A stretch of DNA of 64,000 nt from Pseudomonas sp. MWU16-30317 (GTDB taxonomy: Bacteria > Pseudomonadota > Gammaproteobacteria > Pseudomonadales > Pseudomonadaceae), in NCBI RefSeq assembly GCF_020515695.1, contig NZ_JAIWJA010000010.1:186001-250000 (forward strand), read 5' to 3'. Below the pieces are notes generated by a model. That model did no database searches. It was not told where the DNA came from and saw only the letters and a list, made by a program, of their open reading frames with translations. A program made the translations under genes and the position numbers. Positions 53,194-61,836 of this stretch are shown here, piece by piece (position 1 is the first letter of the stretch; every line of letters begins with the position of its first letter).

Positions 53194-54426
53194 ATGACCC
53201 ACTACAGCGCCATCATCGTCGGCGGCGGCCAGGCCGGTCTGTCCGCCAGCTACTACCTGCAGCAACAGGACATCGACCACCTGGTGCTCGAAAAGCACAG
53301 CCTCACCCACACCTGGCGCAATCAACGCTGGGACGCCTTTTGCCTGGTCACACCGAACTGGCAGTGCGCCCTGCCCGGCTATCCCTATGCCGGCGACGAT
53401 CCCCACGGTTTCATGAAAAAAGACCAGATCATCGCCTACCTGGATGGCTTCATCGCCGCAGTCAATGCCCCGGTGCGCGAAGGCTGCGCGGTCCGGCGCC
53501 TGGTCACGCGGCCCGAAGGCGGCTACGCATTGAGCACCTCCCTGGGCGAATTTACTGCCGATCAGGTGATCATCGCCAGCGGCGGCTATCACACGCCGAT
53601 CATCCCGCGCCTGGCCGAACGCCTGCCCGCCGACATCACCCAACTGCACTCCGAACAATACCGCAGCCCGCAAGCGCTGCCCCCCGGTCACGTGCTGGTG
53701 GTGGGCTCGGGGCAGTCCGGCGCGCAGATCGCCGAAGACCTGCACCTGGCCGGGCGCAAGGTGTTCCTGGCCGTGGGCGATGCACCCCGCTGCGCGCGCT
53801 TTCACCGCGGCCGTGACGTGGTCGATTGGCTGGCCGACATGGGCTACTACGATATCGGCGTCGACACCCACCCGCTGCGCGAAGGCGTGCGCGACAACAC
53901 CAATCACTATGTGACCGGCCGCGATGGCGGGCGCGATATCGACTTGCGGCGCTTCGCCAAAGAGGGCATGCAACTGTTAGGGCGCCTCGACAGCCTGCAG
54001 GGCACCACGCTGCAGTTTGCGGCCGATCTGGCCGGCAAGCTCGACGCCGCAGATGCCGTCTATACCCGCATCAACGCCAGCATCGACAAGTACATCGCCG
54101 AGCAGGGCATCGAGGCACCGCCCGGCACCCCCTACACACCGCTGTGGGTACCTGAACACGAAACCACCGAGCTGGACCTGGCCGGCAGCGGCATCACCAG
54201 CATTATCTGGTGCATCGGTTTCCAGCCGGATTTCAGCTGGGTCGATGTGCCGGTGTTCAACGGTCGCAGCTACCCGGGGCATCGCCGCGGCGTGACAGCG
54301 CAGCCAGGGCTGTATTTCCTCGGTCTGCCGTGGCTGCATACCTGGGGCTCCGGGCGTTTTTCCGGTATAGCCAGGGATGCACAGTATGTCGTGGAGCAAC
54401 TGAGCGCGGTGCGTGCCGCGGTATGA
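53194..54426 (+). CDS. nitH: Nit1C flavin-dependent oxidoreductase NitH (MSMEG_0569 family)
   Basis: This 410-aa flavoprotein monooxygenase-like enzyme has an FAD motif (IIVGGGQAGLSASYYLQQ, residues 7-24) and an NADPH motif (VVGSGQSGAQIAEDLHLAGR) near residue 169. HTWRNQRWDAFCLVTPNWQ and the C-terminal GSGRFSGIARDAQYVVEQL are also typical. An AGGAG leader lies 8 bp before the ATG at 53194. It closes the nit1C operon and presumably oxidises a product of the other enzymes. Confidence 0.9.
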   Translation: MTHYSAIIVGGGQAGLSASYYLQQQDIDHLVLEKHSLTHTWRNQRWDAFCLVTPNWQCALPGYPYAGDDPHGFMKKDQIIAYLDGFIAAVNAPVREGCAVRRLVTRPEGGYALSTSLGEFTADQVIIASGGYHTPIIPRLAERLPADITQLHSEQYRSPQALPPGHVLVVGSGQSGAQIAEDLHLAGRKVFLAVGDAPRCARFHRGRDVVDWLADMGYYDIGVDTHPLREGVRDNTNHYVTGRDGGRDIDLRRFAKEGMQLLGRLDSLQGTTLQFAADLAGKLDAADAVYTRINASIDKYIAEQGIEAPPGTPYTPLWVPEHETTELDLAGSGITSIIWCIGFQPDFSWVDVPVFNGRSYPGHRRGVTAQPGLYFLGLPWLHTWGSGRFSGIARDAQYVVEQLSAVRAAV

Positions 54427-54469
54427 AGATGAAGGTGAGATGAAAGGTATATCGAGGCGTTAAACCGCC

Positions 54470-54488
54470 ACAGACGGGCTTCGTCTGT
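54470..54488 (+). terminator. Hairpin after nitH
   Basis: ACAGACG, 5-nt loop, CGTCTGT forms a perfect 7-bp stem about 43 bp past the nitH stop. The trailing sequence (CTCTAGG) has few T residues, so this is a weak intrinsic terminator candidate separating nitH from azurin. Confidence 0.4.
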
Positions 54489-54533
54489 CTCTAGGCAATC
54501 ATTGCCCTATTCGATCATTCCTGGAGATCCCCT

Positions 54534-54986
54534 ATGTTTCGCCCTGTCGTCGCAATTGCCACACTGACCCTGTCCAGCCTGGCGTGGGCAGACCAGCCCT
54601 GCTCGGTGGATATTCACGGTACCGATCAAATGACCTATGACCTCACCACCATCAAGGTGCCGGCCAGTTGCAAGAAATTCACCGTCACCCTGCAGCATCC
54701 AGGCGAGATGCCCAAGAACGTCATGGGCCACAACTGGGTGCTGACCAAGGAGGCGGACATGCAAGCGGTCACCGAGGCGGGTGCCAAGGCCGGCGAGGCT
54801 GAGAGTTATATAGAGAAAGGCGACCAGCGTGTGCTGGCGCATACCAAGCTGATTGGGGGCGGCGAGGAAGATTCGGTGACGCTGGACACGGCGGCGCTGA
54901 AGAAGGCGGGCGGGCCGTTGGTGTTCTTCTGCTCGTACCCGTTTCATTCGACCATGATGAAGGGCACGTTGACCTTGGGTGGGTGA
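54534..54986 (+). CDS. azu: Azurin
   Basis: This 150-aa periplasmic blue copper protein has a signal peptide (MFRPVVAIATLTLSSLAWA) and mature start DQPCSVDIHGTDQMTYD. The ligands are visible: His in MGHNWVLT, and Cys, His and Met in FFCSYPFHSTMMKG. The ligand loop reads SYPFHSTM rather than the common SFPGHSALM. An AGGAGTTC-like leader (CTGGAGATCCCCT) precedes the ATG. It carries electrons, for example in redox stress or denitrification. Confidence 0.95.
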   Translation: MFRPVVAIATLTLSSLAWADQPCSVDIHGTDQMTYDLTTIKVPASCKKFTVTLQHPGEMPKNVMGHNWVLTKEADMQAVTEAGAKAGEAESYIEKGDQRVLAHTKLIGGGEEDSVTLDTAALKKAGGPLVFFCSYPFHSTMMKGTLTLGG

Positions 54987-55029
54987 TGTTCAGGGGCGAT
55001 TGACGCTTCTCGACGTTCATCGCCCCGAA

Positions 55030-55107
55030 TGGCCCCTTCGCGGGCAGAGCCCGCTCCCACAGGTTGATCGCATTGCCCCTGTGGGGCATGCGCGTTCGGC
55101 GGCGAAG
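55030..55107. repeat. Mixed REP pair between azu and pvdQ
   Basis: One CTTCGCGGGCAGAGCC then CGCTCCCACAGG copy faces a variant copy (CCTGTGGGGCATGCG then CGTTCGGCGGCGAAG). It sits between the convergent azurin and pvdQ ends, so it may serve as a shared terminator or mRNA stabiliser. Confidence 0.62.
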
Positions 55108-55131
55108 AGCCCGGTACTGCTTGCACAAAAC

Positions 55132-57435
55132 CTATTTGAGCTCCAGAACCTCACTCCCGCCATCCGCCTTGATCTGCGCCGGCGTAAACGGCAGCGACCG
55201 CCATTCCTGCGCCGAGAACAGCTGCGTCTGATCCTTGAAATGCTTCGACGCCGGATCGCTGGACTGGGAAAACGCCAACAGCCCCTGGGCCACCGGCCCT
55301 GCCTGATCAAAGCTGACCAGCTGGATATAACTGCTGCCGCCATCGACATCGAACCGGTAGCCGTCCGGCGTGGTGGTGATCGCGTTGTAGATCCCCAGCT
55401 TGCCATCGCCGCCGGGGATGGCAATACGTTGCTCGCCACGACGCACCGTCTGCAACTCACCCCAGCGCGTCTCGGCCGGCAGGCCCATGGCCGACACCCG
55501 TGCCTGGGCATCGGTCAAGCTCTGCGCCAGGCGCTTGGCGACATCGGCGCGTTCCCAGGCGATACCCCGCGGGGTATGGATCGGGTCGCTGGCCGAGAAT
55601 GGCTGGCGCCACGGCTCCTGGCCTTTTTGCAGCGCCGCCATGGTCAGCTGGAAGTACACCAGGCCCAGGCCACTGTCGACCTGCGCGCGACGGTCCCATT
55701 GGCCCAGCGCGGTACAGACCGGCCGCAGCGCCGTGCCCCGCTGGGCCCGACAGAATGCCAGAATATCGTCCAGCGCCAGATCGGCCAGGTGCACCTGATT
55801 GCCCTTCACCAACCCGGCCAGAAACGCCCCCGACAGCGGGCCGTCGCCATGCTGCTGCAACTGGCTCAGGGCAAAGCGTGCGCGCAGGCCCAAGGGCCGA
55901 TCGCTACGGCTGATCAATGGCGAAAACCCCACCAGCGGCGCAGCAGGCTGGGTCATCCAGGCGCTGTCGTTGGAGTTTTGCAGCACATCGCTGCGCAACA
56001 GTTGCGGCAAATGCTGCGCGGCGACTATGCCCTTCTGGCTAGCGCCAACATCGTCCTGCCAATTGCATTCGCTGCGGCTGCCATCCAGCCCCGGCAAGCC
56101 AGCTTTCACCAACTCGGGATCGGCGCACTGGGCCAACTGTGCAGTGGGCACGTTGGGGATGACCGAGGCGTTCATGTACAGCGCGTCGCCCTGATCGTCG
56201 ACCGCCAGCGTGTTGACCCAAGGGACACCCTGAATCGAGGCGACCACCCGTTGCAGTTCCTTGACGCTATGGGCGCGGTTCATCGCATCCCATTGGGTGA
56301 GGATACGGTCGTTACCGAGGTTGACGTCCTGCAGCGCATAGGCGCGCTGGCGGTCCCACGGCAACAGCCCGGGAATCGTCACCAGCGGGCCGAGGCGCGA
56401 CTCGTAGACATCGTGGCTGACCGTCACCACTTTGCCATCGGCTTCGCGCACCTGCACCTCGATGTGGCGTTTTTTCAGTGCCTCGCGCTGGCCGTCGACG
56501 CTGTAGCTGAGTGCGTCCTGAGGGTCCAGCTTGAGGCGATGCAAGGTGAAGTGGCTGGACTGATCGACCGTGTGGGTCCAGGCCATGTGCTGATTGAAAC
56601 CGATGTTCACCAGCGGCAAGCCCGGCAGCGCGGCGCCCATCACGTCCAACTGGCCGGGCAGTGTCAGGTGCATCTGGTAAAAGCGCAGGCCGCCGGTCCA
56701 GGGGAAATGCGGATTGCCCAACAGCAGCCCCTTGCCGTTGTCGCTGCGGGCGCCGCCTACGGCGATGGCGTTGCTGCCGCGGGTGGCGGCGAAGGCATTG
56801 AGCTCAGCCAGATTGCGGGCGGCCAAACCACCCTCTGCCGAGCGCTGCAAGGCCGCCGTCGGCTGGACCGCAGCCGGTGGCGCCGCCGTGACCAGCGCTG
56901 TGGCGAAGCGACCTATGCCACCTTCGACCAACAAACGCCGCGCCAGGCGCACCACATCCTCGGTCTGCAATGGGCGCAGCCAGCCGGCGTTGCGACACAA
57001 CGCCGGCTGCTGGCTGACCGGGTTCTGCGCCAGATAACGGTTGAAACCGGCCACATAGCCACCGATGCGCTGCTGCATGGCCGGCGGCTGCGCACGCCAG
57101 AACGCCTGCACCTGCTCATCGCTGTTGAGCCAGTGGAAAAAAATATCCGAAGTCAGATTATCGAGCCCGCTGGAGGAGTGGCCAGCGCCGCCGAGCAGCA
57201 ACGAACGCTGGCCGTTGACGGTCAGCACCTCATCAGCCAACAGGCACAGGTTGTCATGCGCGTAGGCATAGCCGATGCCATAGCCCAGGCCTCGCTCATC
57301 ACTGGCCTCGACGTGCGGCACGCCCAGGGAGGACCAGCTCAGGCGCGGAACACTCGGCGCATCGGCCGCAACGGCGGGTATCGCCAGCAGGCAGCCAGCG
57401 AAGCAGGCCATGGCCCGTAGGGGAATTGGATGCAC
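55132..57435 (-). CDS. pvdQ: PvdQ-type N-terminal nucleophile acylase
   Basis: This 767-aa periplasmic Ntn hydrolase has a signal peptide (MHPIPLRAMACFAGCLLAIP, cleavage after AVA). The autocleavage/nucleophile serine is Ser221 in TRGSNAIAVG, which separates alpha and beta chains. Characteristic text includes LLGNPHFPWTGGLRFYQMHL and MAWTHTVDQSSHFTLHRL. PvdQ removes the fatty acyl chain from the pyoverdine precursor and can also cut long-chain acyl-homoserine lactones. It is expressed from an iron-starvation box 41 bp upstream. Confidence 0.92.
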   Translation of the reverse strand: MHPIPLRAMACFAGCLLAIPAVAADAPSVPRLSWSSLGVPHVEASDERGLGYGIGYAYAHDNLCLLADEVLTVNGQRSLLLGGAGHSSSGLDNLTSDIFFHWLNSDEQVQAFWRAQPPAMQQRIGGYVAGFNRYLAQNPVSQQPALCRNAGWLRPLQTEDVVRLARRLLVEGGIGRFATALVTAAPPAAVQPTAALQRSAEGGLAARNLAELNAFAATRGSNAIAVGGARSDNGKGLLLGNPHFPWTGGLRFYQMHLTLPGQLDVMGAALPGLPLVNIGFNQHMAWTHTVDQSSHFTLHRLKLDPQDALSYSVDGQREALKKRHIEVQVREADGKVVTVSHDVYESRLGPLVTIPGLLPWDRQRAYALQDVNLGNDRILTQWDAMNRAHSVKELQRVVASIQGVPWVNTLAVDDQGDALYMNASVIPNVPTAQLAQCADPELVKAGLPGLDGSRSECNWQDDVGASQKGIVAAQHLPQLLRSDVLQNSNDSAWMTQPAAPLVGFSPLISRSDRPLGLRARFALSQLQQHGDGPLSGAFLAGLVKGNQVHLADLALDDILAFCRAQRGTALRPVCTALGQWDRRAQVDSGLGLVYFQLTMAALQKGQEPWRQPFSASDPIHTPRGIAWERADVAKRLAQSLTDAQARVSAMGLPAETRWGELQTVRRGEQRIAIPGGDGKLGIYNAITTTPDGYRFDVDGGSSYIQLVSFDQAGPVAQGLLAFSQSSDPASKHFKDQTQLFSAQEWRSLPFTPAQIKADGGSEVLELK

Positions 57436-57475
57436 AGCGGCTCCTTGAATCGAATCGGCGATCGTTGCTGATCAA

Positions 57476-57499
57476 ACGCCTGGCCGGCACTGAAATTTA
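57476..57499 (-). promoter_or_regulatory. Iron-starvation (PvdS) box of pvdQ
   Basis: On the minus strand TAAAT-N16-CGT matches the consensus IS box for PvdS-type sigma factors exactly. It lies 41 bp upstream of the pvdQ start codon, a normal promoter position. Confidence 0.75.
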
Positions 57500-57660
57500 G
57501 TCAGCGGGTAAATGCTTCGCGGCGATGCCAACACAAAAGATTAAAAAATATTTAACTACCTGTGTCAGGAGCCGCATTTTTACTGGGCCTAAGTCATCTT
57601 TTGTCACAAATTTCGCACCCTTTTAGCGCAAAAAACCTCACAGATAGAACCTATTCGCAT

Positions 57661-57689
57661 TTGACAATGATAATCAACAAACTTATTGT
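57661..57689 (+). promoter_or_regulatory. Fur-box promoter of the pvdS-like gene
   Basis: TTGACA (57661-57666) and TATTGT (57684-57689) are spaced 17 bp, a vegetative promoter. A Fur-like site, GACAATGATAATCAACAAA (57663-57681), matches about 13 of 19 consensus bases and covers the -35. This makes the gene iron-repressed and argues for the start at 57745 rather than at 57667. Confidence 0.75.
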
Positions 57690-57744
57690 CCACGCCGTCA
57701 AAAGGAAACAACCCTCTGTCAACCTCGCCCGCTTAGGTATCCCC

Positions 57745-58287
57745 ATGCAGGAATCAGGCACCACAGACCTCCACCTCAATGGATTTCCGTCCCTTCTCCA
57801 GACGCTGATCACCCACCGCGCCGGCTTGATCAAGGCAGCCGCCAGAATCACAGGTTGTTACAGTCGTGCCGAAGATGTCGTCCAGGATGCCTACCTGCGG
57901 GTCTCGGGCATGCAGGTCGATACACTGCCCTTCAATGCACGGCTCAACTACATGTTCCGCATCGTGCGCAATCTGGCGATCGACCACTATCGCAAGCAGT
58001 CGATGGAGCAGAAGTACTTCGTCAGCGATGACAACGATTTGAACGCGGCGCCGCAACTGTCCAATCCGGAATCGATCAACGTCGACCGCCAGACCCTGGG
58101 TAGCGTCAACGATGCATTGCTGCAATTGCCGGAGCGCACGCGTTACGCGTTCATCATGTATCGCGTGCATGGCAAGCAGCAAAAGGACATTGCCGCTGAG
58201 TTGGGGGTATCACCGACCCTGGTGAACTTCATGATTCGTGACGCGCTGGTGCACTGCAAGAATTCGCTGGGTACGCAGCTGCATTGA
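57745..58287 (+). CDS. pvdS: PvdS-like iron-starvation sigma factor
   Basis: This 180-aa ECF sigma factor closely resembles PvdS/PfrI in its key regions: AARITGCYSRAEDVVQDAYL, IVRNLAIDHYRKQSMEQKY and ELGVSPTLVNFMIRDALVHC. The N-terminus and the linker (VSDDNDLNAAPQLSNPES) are diverged from the usual proteins. The start is chosen because an earlier ATG lies inside the promoter, and a TTAGGT leader precedes 57745. It should direct transcription of the pvdQ, pvdP and pvdM promoters, which carry IS boxes. It could be a paralogue; a true pvdS might lie elsewhere. Confidence 0.8.
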   Translation: MQESGTTDLHLNGFPSLLQTLITHRAGLIKAAARITGCYSRAEDVVQDAYLRVSGMQVDTLPFNARLNYMFRIVRNLAIDHYRKQSMEQKYFVSDDNDLNAAPQLSNPESINVDRQTLGSVNDALLQLPERTRYAFIMYRVHGKQQKDIAAELGVSPTLVNFMIRDALVHCKNSLGTQLH

Positions 58288-58410
58288 GCCGATAGTCTTT
58301 GCAGGGGCAAGGCCTTTTCACAGGCAAGCCCCCTCGCTATAAACCCCCTCCACTGTGCTCTGCGCTGATGGCACCTAGACATCGGCCCGCCTTGATGAGC
58401 TACACTAGGC

Positions 58411-58429
58411 GTCATGAGTAATTCTTATC
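58411..58429. promoter_or_regulatory. Weak Fur-like site upstream of the fpvR-like gene
   Basis: The sequence GTCATGAGTAATTCTTATC resembles a Fur box in 10-11 of 19 positions. It lies about 75 bp upstream of the anti-sigma gene and would make it iron-responsive, but the match is not strong. Confidence 0.3.
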
Positions 58430-58505
58430 CGCATTGAACGATCTTCATAGCAGCGCCCAAGACTGCTGCATAAAATGCCCAGCTCAGCCCGACCGGTAGC
58501 CCGTG

Positions 58506-59486
58506 ATGTCCAGCCCCAGCGCCCCTGATTCATCCAGCTCGCGCCTCAGTGATGACGCGGCGCATTGGTGCATGCGCTTGCATGAAGACGACTTTGCCGA
58601 AGAAGAGCGCGCGCAGTTCGAGGCCTGGCTCAAGCGCGATCCGGCCCATCGGCGCGAGTTCGACGCCATGATGGAAATCTGGGCGCTGAGCGCTTACTTG
58701 CCCACGCCAGCAGCACCTGCACCGATTGCCAAACGTCGCTCCCGACGCCCGCTGCTGGCCGCGGCGCTGCTGGTGCTCGGCTTGCCGCTCGCGGGATTCA
58801 TCGGCTGGCAGCAAAGCTGGATCCCCAACAGCTACCAGCGCTATCAAAGCGACGCCAGCGTCAGCACGATTACCCTGCCGGATGGTTCCAAGGTGCAGCT
58901 CAACCTCGCCACGCGCCTGTCGTTCGCCAACTTCAAGGACCGGCGCAGCGTGACCCTGAGCCAGGGCGAGGCGTATTTCGAGGTCAGCCATGACGCCAGC
59001 CACCCGTTCATGGTCAACGCCGGGGCCGGGCAGATCCGCGTGACCGGCACGCACTTCAATGTGTGGACCTATCAGGATCAGGTGGTGGTGACCCTCACCG
59101 AAGGCTCGGTCAAAGTCATCAACGATCGCAGCCGACCCGACCAGGTCGCCTATCTGACCCCGGGGATGCAGGCCCGCTATGACGCCCAGAACAGCCTGGC
59201 GCAAGTCAGCCTCGCCTCCCCCGCCACCGCGCTGGCCTGGCGCGACGGCCAGTTGATCCTCGACGACCTGAGCCTGAGCGACGCTCTGCCACGAATCAAT
59301 GCCTACCTCAAATCCCCGGTCCATCTGGCGGATCGCAGCACGGCGCAGCTGCGTATCGGCGGCATCTACAACACCGGCGAAATCGCCGGGCTGGTGCAGA
59401 ATCTGCCCAAGGTATTACCGGTGCTGTTGAGTCGCAACGATGAAGGCGACACGGTGATCCGCAGCAAACCGCGCTACGCGCCCTGA
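58506..59486 (+). CDS. fpvR: FecR-type anti-sigma regulator (FpvR-like)
   Basis: This 326-aa regulator has a cytoplasmic DUF4880/anti-sigma region (AHWCMRLHEDDFAEEERAQF, residues about 17-60), one transmembrane helix near 85-103 (LLAAALLVLGLPLAGFIGW), a periplasmic FecR domain (ITLPDGSKVQLNLATRLSFA) and a C-terminal STN-binding-like part. It relays a siderophore-receptor signal to its sigma factors. Position in the pvd region supports FpvR, but the receptor gene is not in the window. It overlaps the convergent fpvI-like gene by 13 bp. Confidence 0.82.
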   Translation: MSSPSAPDSSSSRLSDDAAHWCMRLHEDDFAEEERAQFEAWLKRDPAHRREFDAMMEIWALSAYLPTPAAPAPIAKRRSRRPLLAAALLVLGLPLAGFIGWQQSWIPNSYQRYQSDASVSTITLPDGSKVQLNLATRLSFANFKDRRSVTLSQGEAYFEVSHDASHPFMVNAGAGQIRVTGTHFNVWTYQDQVVVTLTEGSVKVINDRSRPDQVAYLTPGMQARYDAQNSLAQVSLASPATALAWRDGQLILDDLSLSDALPRINAYLKSPVHLADRSTAQLRIGGIYNTGEIAGLVQNLPKVLPVLLSRNDEGDTVIRSKPRYAP

Positions 59487-59998
59487 TCGTCGGCCAGTGC
59501 CTCGGCCTGCCACTTGTGCATGCGCACGCGGCAGTGCTTCATGGCATTGACGATATGCTTTTCGACCATGTGCTTGGAGACGTTGAGCCGCGCGGATATT
59601 TCCGGGTGCGACAGGCCTTCGAGCTTGCGCAGCAGGAAGCACTGGCGGCAAGGTTCACTCAGCTCGGCCAAGGCCCGCTGCAGCAGTTCGAGCTGCTCGT
59701 CGTGGACCGCACGGGTGTAGCTAGGCGCCTGAAAGAATCGCTCGTCAAGATCGAGGATCTCCAGCGACTCGGTACGGCGCACACGATTGCGCCGGTGGCT
59801 ATCGACGATCAGGTTGATCGCCGTGCGATAAAGAAACGCTCGTGGATGGCTGACTTGCGCCCCGTCACGAAGCTCCAGTACCCGGATGTAAGCATCATGG
59901 GCGACATCCTCTGCGGCGTGACGGCTGCCCATGCGGGCGCTCAGGTAACCCACCAGCTCGCGGTAATAATGTTCGAACAGGAGACCCGGGGCAGACAT
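59474..59998 (-). CDS. fpvI: ECF sigma factor (FpvI-like)
   Basis: This 174-aa FecI-type sigma factor starts MSAPGLLFEHYYRELVGYLS. Region 2 reads RHAAEDVAHDAYIRVLEL and region 4 reads LSHPEISARLNVSKHMVEKH. An AAGGAAGG leader supports the ATG at 59998 over an upstream TTG. Position suggests FpvI, which drives transcription of the ferripyoverdine receptor. Unusually, it faces the anti-sigma gene tail to tail instead of preceding it. Confidence 0.8.
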   Translation of the reverse strand: MSAPGLLFEHYYRELVGYLSARMGSRHAAEDVAHDAYIRVLELRDGAQVSHPRAFLYRTAINLIVDSHRRNRVRRTESLEILDLDERFFQAPSYTRAVHDEQLELLQRALAELSEPCRQCFLLRKLEGLSHPEISARLNVSKHMVEKHIVNAMKHCRVRMHKWQAEALADDQGA

Positions 59999-60073
59999 TG
60001 ACAACGCCTTCCTTGCAGTTGAGATCGAGAAATGAATTCCAGGCAGGCCAATTGATAGCGCGCACGGAATCTA

Positions 60074-60092
60074 AATTATAATAATTCTCATC
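60074..60092 (-). promoter_or_regulatory. Fur-like box upstream of fpvI
   Basis: On the minus strand GATGAGAATTATTATAATT matches the Fur consensus at about 12 of 19 positions and lies 76 bp upstream of the fpvI-like start. The intergenic gap to pvdP otherwise shows nothing. Confidence 0.55.
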
Positions 60093-60182
60093 AACTTTAA
60101 AGTCGCCATTGCGTTTTTAACCAAACCGACCCCGGCAACCGCCCCAGTGCCGTGTTTCACCTCGCTCTGCCCATGAACCCTG

Positions 60183-61802
60183 TCACAGATGATCCTTGGT
60201 CGGCCCCGCCGCCAGATACCGACCAAACCACGGCCGGCTCGGCACCCGCGTCGACAACCGCTCAGCATCTTCCTGTGGGCTGAAAATAACTTGCAGTGCC
60301 AACTTCATCGTCTCGACATCAAGCTGCCCACTGCCGCCGCCATTGCCCATCCCCCAGGCCCCACAGCCTTCCTTGGACGGCCCCAGCCACGGCTCGGCGA
60401 CCCGTACCCAGCGCCCCGGGGCAAACCAGGGAATGCCATTCACGGTCTTGTGGTGCACCTCCCCCGGATGCGCCTGTTGATGCGCCAGGAACCAGTCATT
60501 GAGCCGATCATCGATCCAACCATGAAACGCCCAGAACACCGGGTTCACATGGGACGAAAACGGGTCTCCCAGAAAATCGTTATCGGCCTGGAACCAACGC
60601 TCGGCGTAGTCGTTGTTGCGCCGCGCATACACCACCGGATAGCCCGAATCCGGATCACGCGCCAGCGCTGCCCAGCGCATGTGCAGCCAGTCGTGAATAC
60701 CTAACTCGATACGCGAACCCAACTCGCCCAGGCACAAGGTGCTGAGGTATTGCGGGTCATGCAACTGCGCTTCCCACAGCTGGAAATTTGCATACAGCCC
60801 CTCAGCGCTTTTGATGTAGTAGAGCCATTGGCTGAAGTGCTGATCGCCGCCGGCCACCCAACTGGGCGGCACGCTGTAGCCATTGCGATTGCTGAGGTAA
60901 TCGATAAAGGCCGGCACCCCTTGGCCGATGGCAGGACGCGGCGGCGGGATGCACGTCCACGCACGAAGATCCTGCACCTGCCGCACGCCATGCAGCATGT
61001 GCCGATGCATGAACAGAAAGTCTTCACCCGAACCGTTGCGATGGCGATCGTGGCCACGGGCGTTTCGCTCCTTGCCCGGCACCCCGACCTGCCAGCCCAG
61101 GGCGCGAATGGATTGGCGCCGCGATTCGTCGATGCGATGCCAGCGATCGCGGCTGGCGTGCCACAGCTGATGAAAATAACGCCGCTCGGGGGAGATCAGA
61201 TCCTCGTGCAGCGCCGGCACATATGGCAAGCGCTCACGGGCCTGGACAAAGCGCCGCCGCTCCACCACAAACCGTGCTCGCGGCCCGGAATAGCCGGCCT
61301 GAGTGCCGGCCACGCGCACCTCGCCGCTGATAGTTGCACCACCACCGCCCTCGCTCCACACGCCCCAGATTTCGTCCAGCACGGCTTCGCAATCGTAGGC
61401 CTGCCCCGAAGGCGCGATCAGCTTCCAGCGCACGCTGGGCAGCTTCTCGGCCTCTAGCCGCCCATACACCTGCAGGCCGTCATCGCCATAGGGCGCACGC
61501 CCCAGATAACCGCGCACGGCACGGGCGTTATGGCCCACATCGAGGATCAGCTGCAGCGGCTGCGCCAGCTCCGGCAACTGCTGCGTATCGCCCAGCAACT
61601 GCCAGTCCCAGATGCCCACCAAGCGCTCGCCCAGCAACGCATTGGGCAGGTCGGCGACCGGCACGCCAGGCTCGTCGGAGCTGAGCTCCGCCTCCTGTGC
61701 CTGTTGCCAGTCCAGCCATTGCTGGCGGGCCACGAACCCGGCCGGCAGCACTACACCGGCGGCCACCAGGCCGGCCAGCATTCCTCGACGCGACACCTTC
61801 AT
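60183..61802 (-). CDS. pvdP: Pyoverdine maturation tyrosinase PvdP
   Basis: This 539-aa periplasmic copper enzyme oxidises ferribactin/dihydropyoverdine to form the chromophore. It begins with a Tat signal (MKVSRRGMLAGLVAAGVVLP). Copper-site candidates are histidines in RYFHQLWHASRDRWHR, LFMHRHMLHG and IHDWLHMRW, and a C-terminal part (HVNPVFWAFHGWIDDRLNDW). Length matches PvdP. It is divergent from pvdM with an IS box in front. Confidence 0.88.
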   Translation of the reverse strand: MKVSRRGMLAGLVAAGVVLPAGFVARQQWLDWQQAQEAELSSDEPGVPVADLPNALLGERLVGIWDWQLLGDTQQLPELAQPLQLILDVGHNARAVRGYLGRAPYGDDGLQVYGRLEAEKLPSVRWKLIAPSGQAYDCEAVLDEIWGVWSEGGGGATISGEVRVAGTQAGYSGPRARFVVERRRFVQARERLPYVPALHEDLISPERRYFHQLWHASRDRWHRIDESRRQSIRALGWQVGVPGKERNARGHDRHRNGSGEDFLFMHRHMLHGVRQVQDLRAWTCIPPPRPAIGQGVPAFIDYLSNRNGYSVPPSWVAGGDQHFSQWLYYIKSAEGLYANFQLWEAQLHDPQYLSTLCLGELGSRIELGIHDWLHMRWAALARDPDSGYPVVYARRNNDYAERWFQADNDFLGDPFSSHVNPVFWAFHGWIDDRLNDWFLAHQQAHPGEVHHKTVNGIPWFAPGRWVRVAEPWLGPSKEGCGAWGMGNGGGSGQLDVETMKLALQVIFSPQEDAERLSTRVPSRPWFGRYLAAGPTKDHL

Positions 61803-61836
61803 CCACTCTACTCATAACGTGACTACTGCAGCGAAA

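Noticed and set aside
54979..57420. Open frame of 813 codons antisense to pvdQ
   Set aside because: Shadow of pvdQ. No recognisable domain, and the opposite strand has the Ntn nucleophile and an IS box.
57667..57744. Earlier ATG for the PvdS-like gene
   Set aside because: It lies between the -35 and -10 elements inside the Fur-like site, so it would not be in the transcript; the downstream ATG has a leader and family-like N-terminus.
58305..58350. REP-like sequence after the pvdS-like gene
   Set aside because: Only a short GGCAAGCC-type core is seen; too degraded to call.
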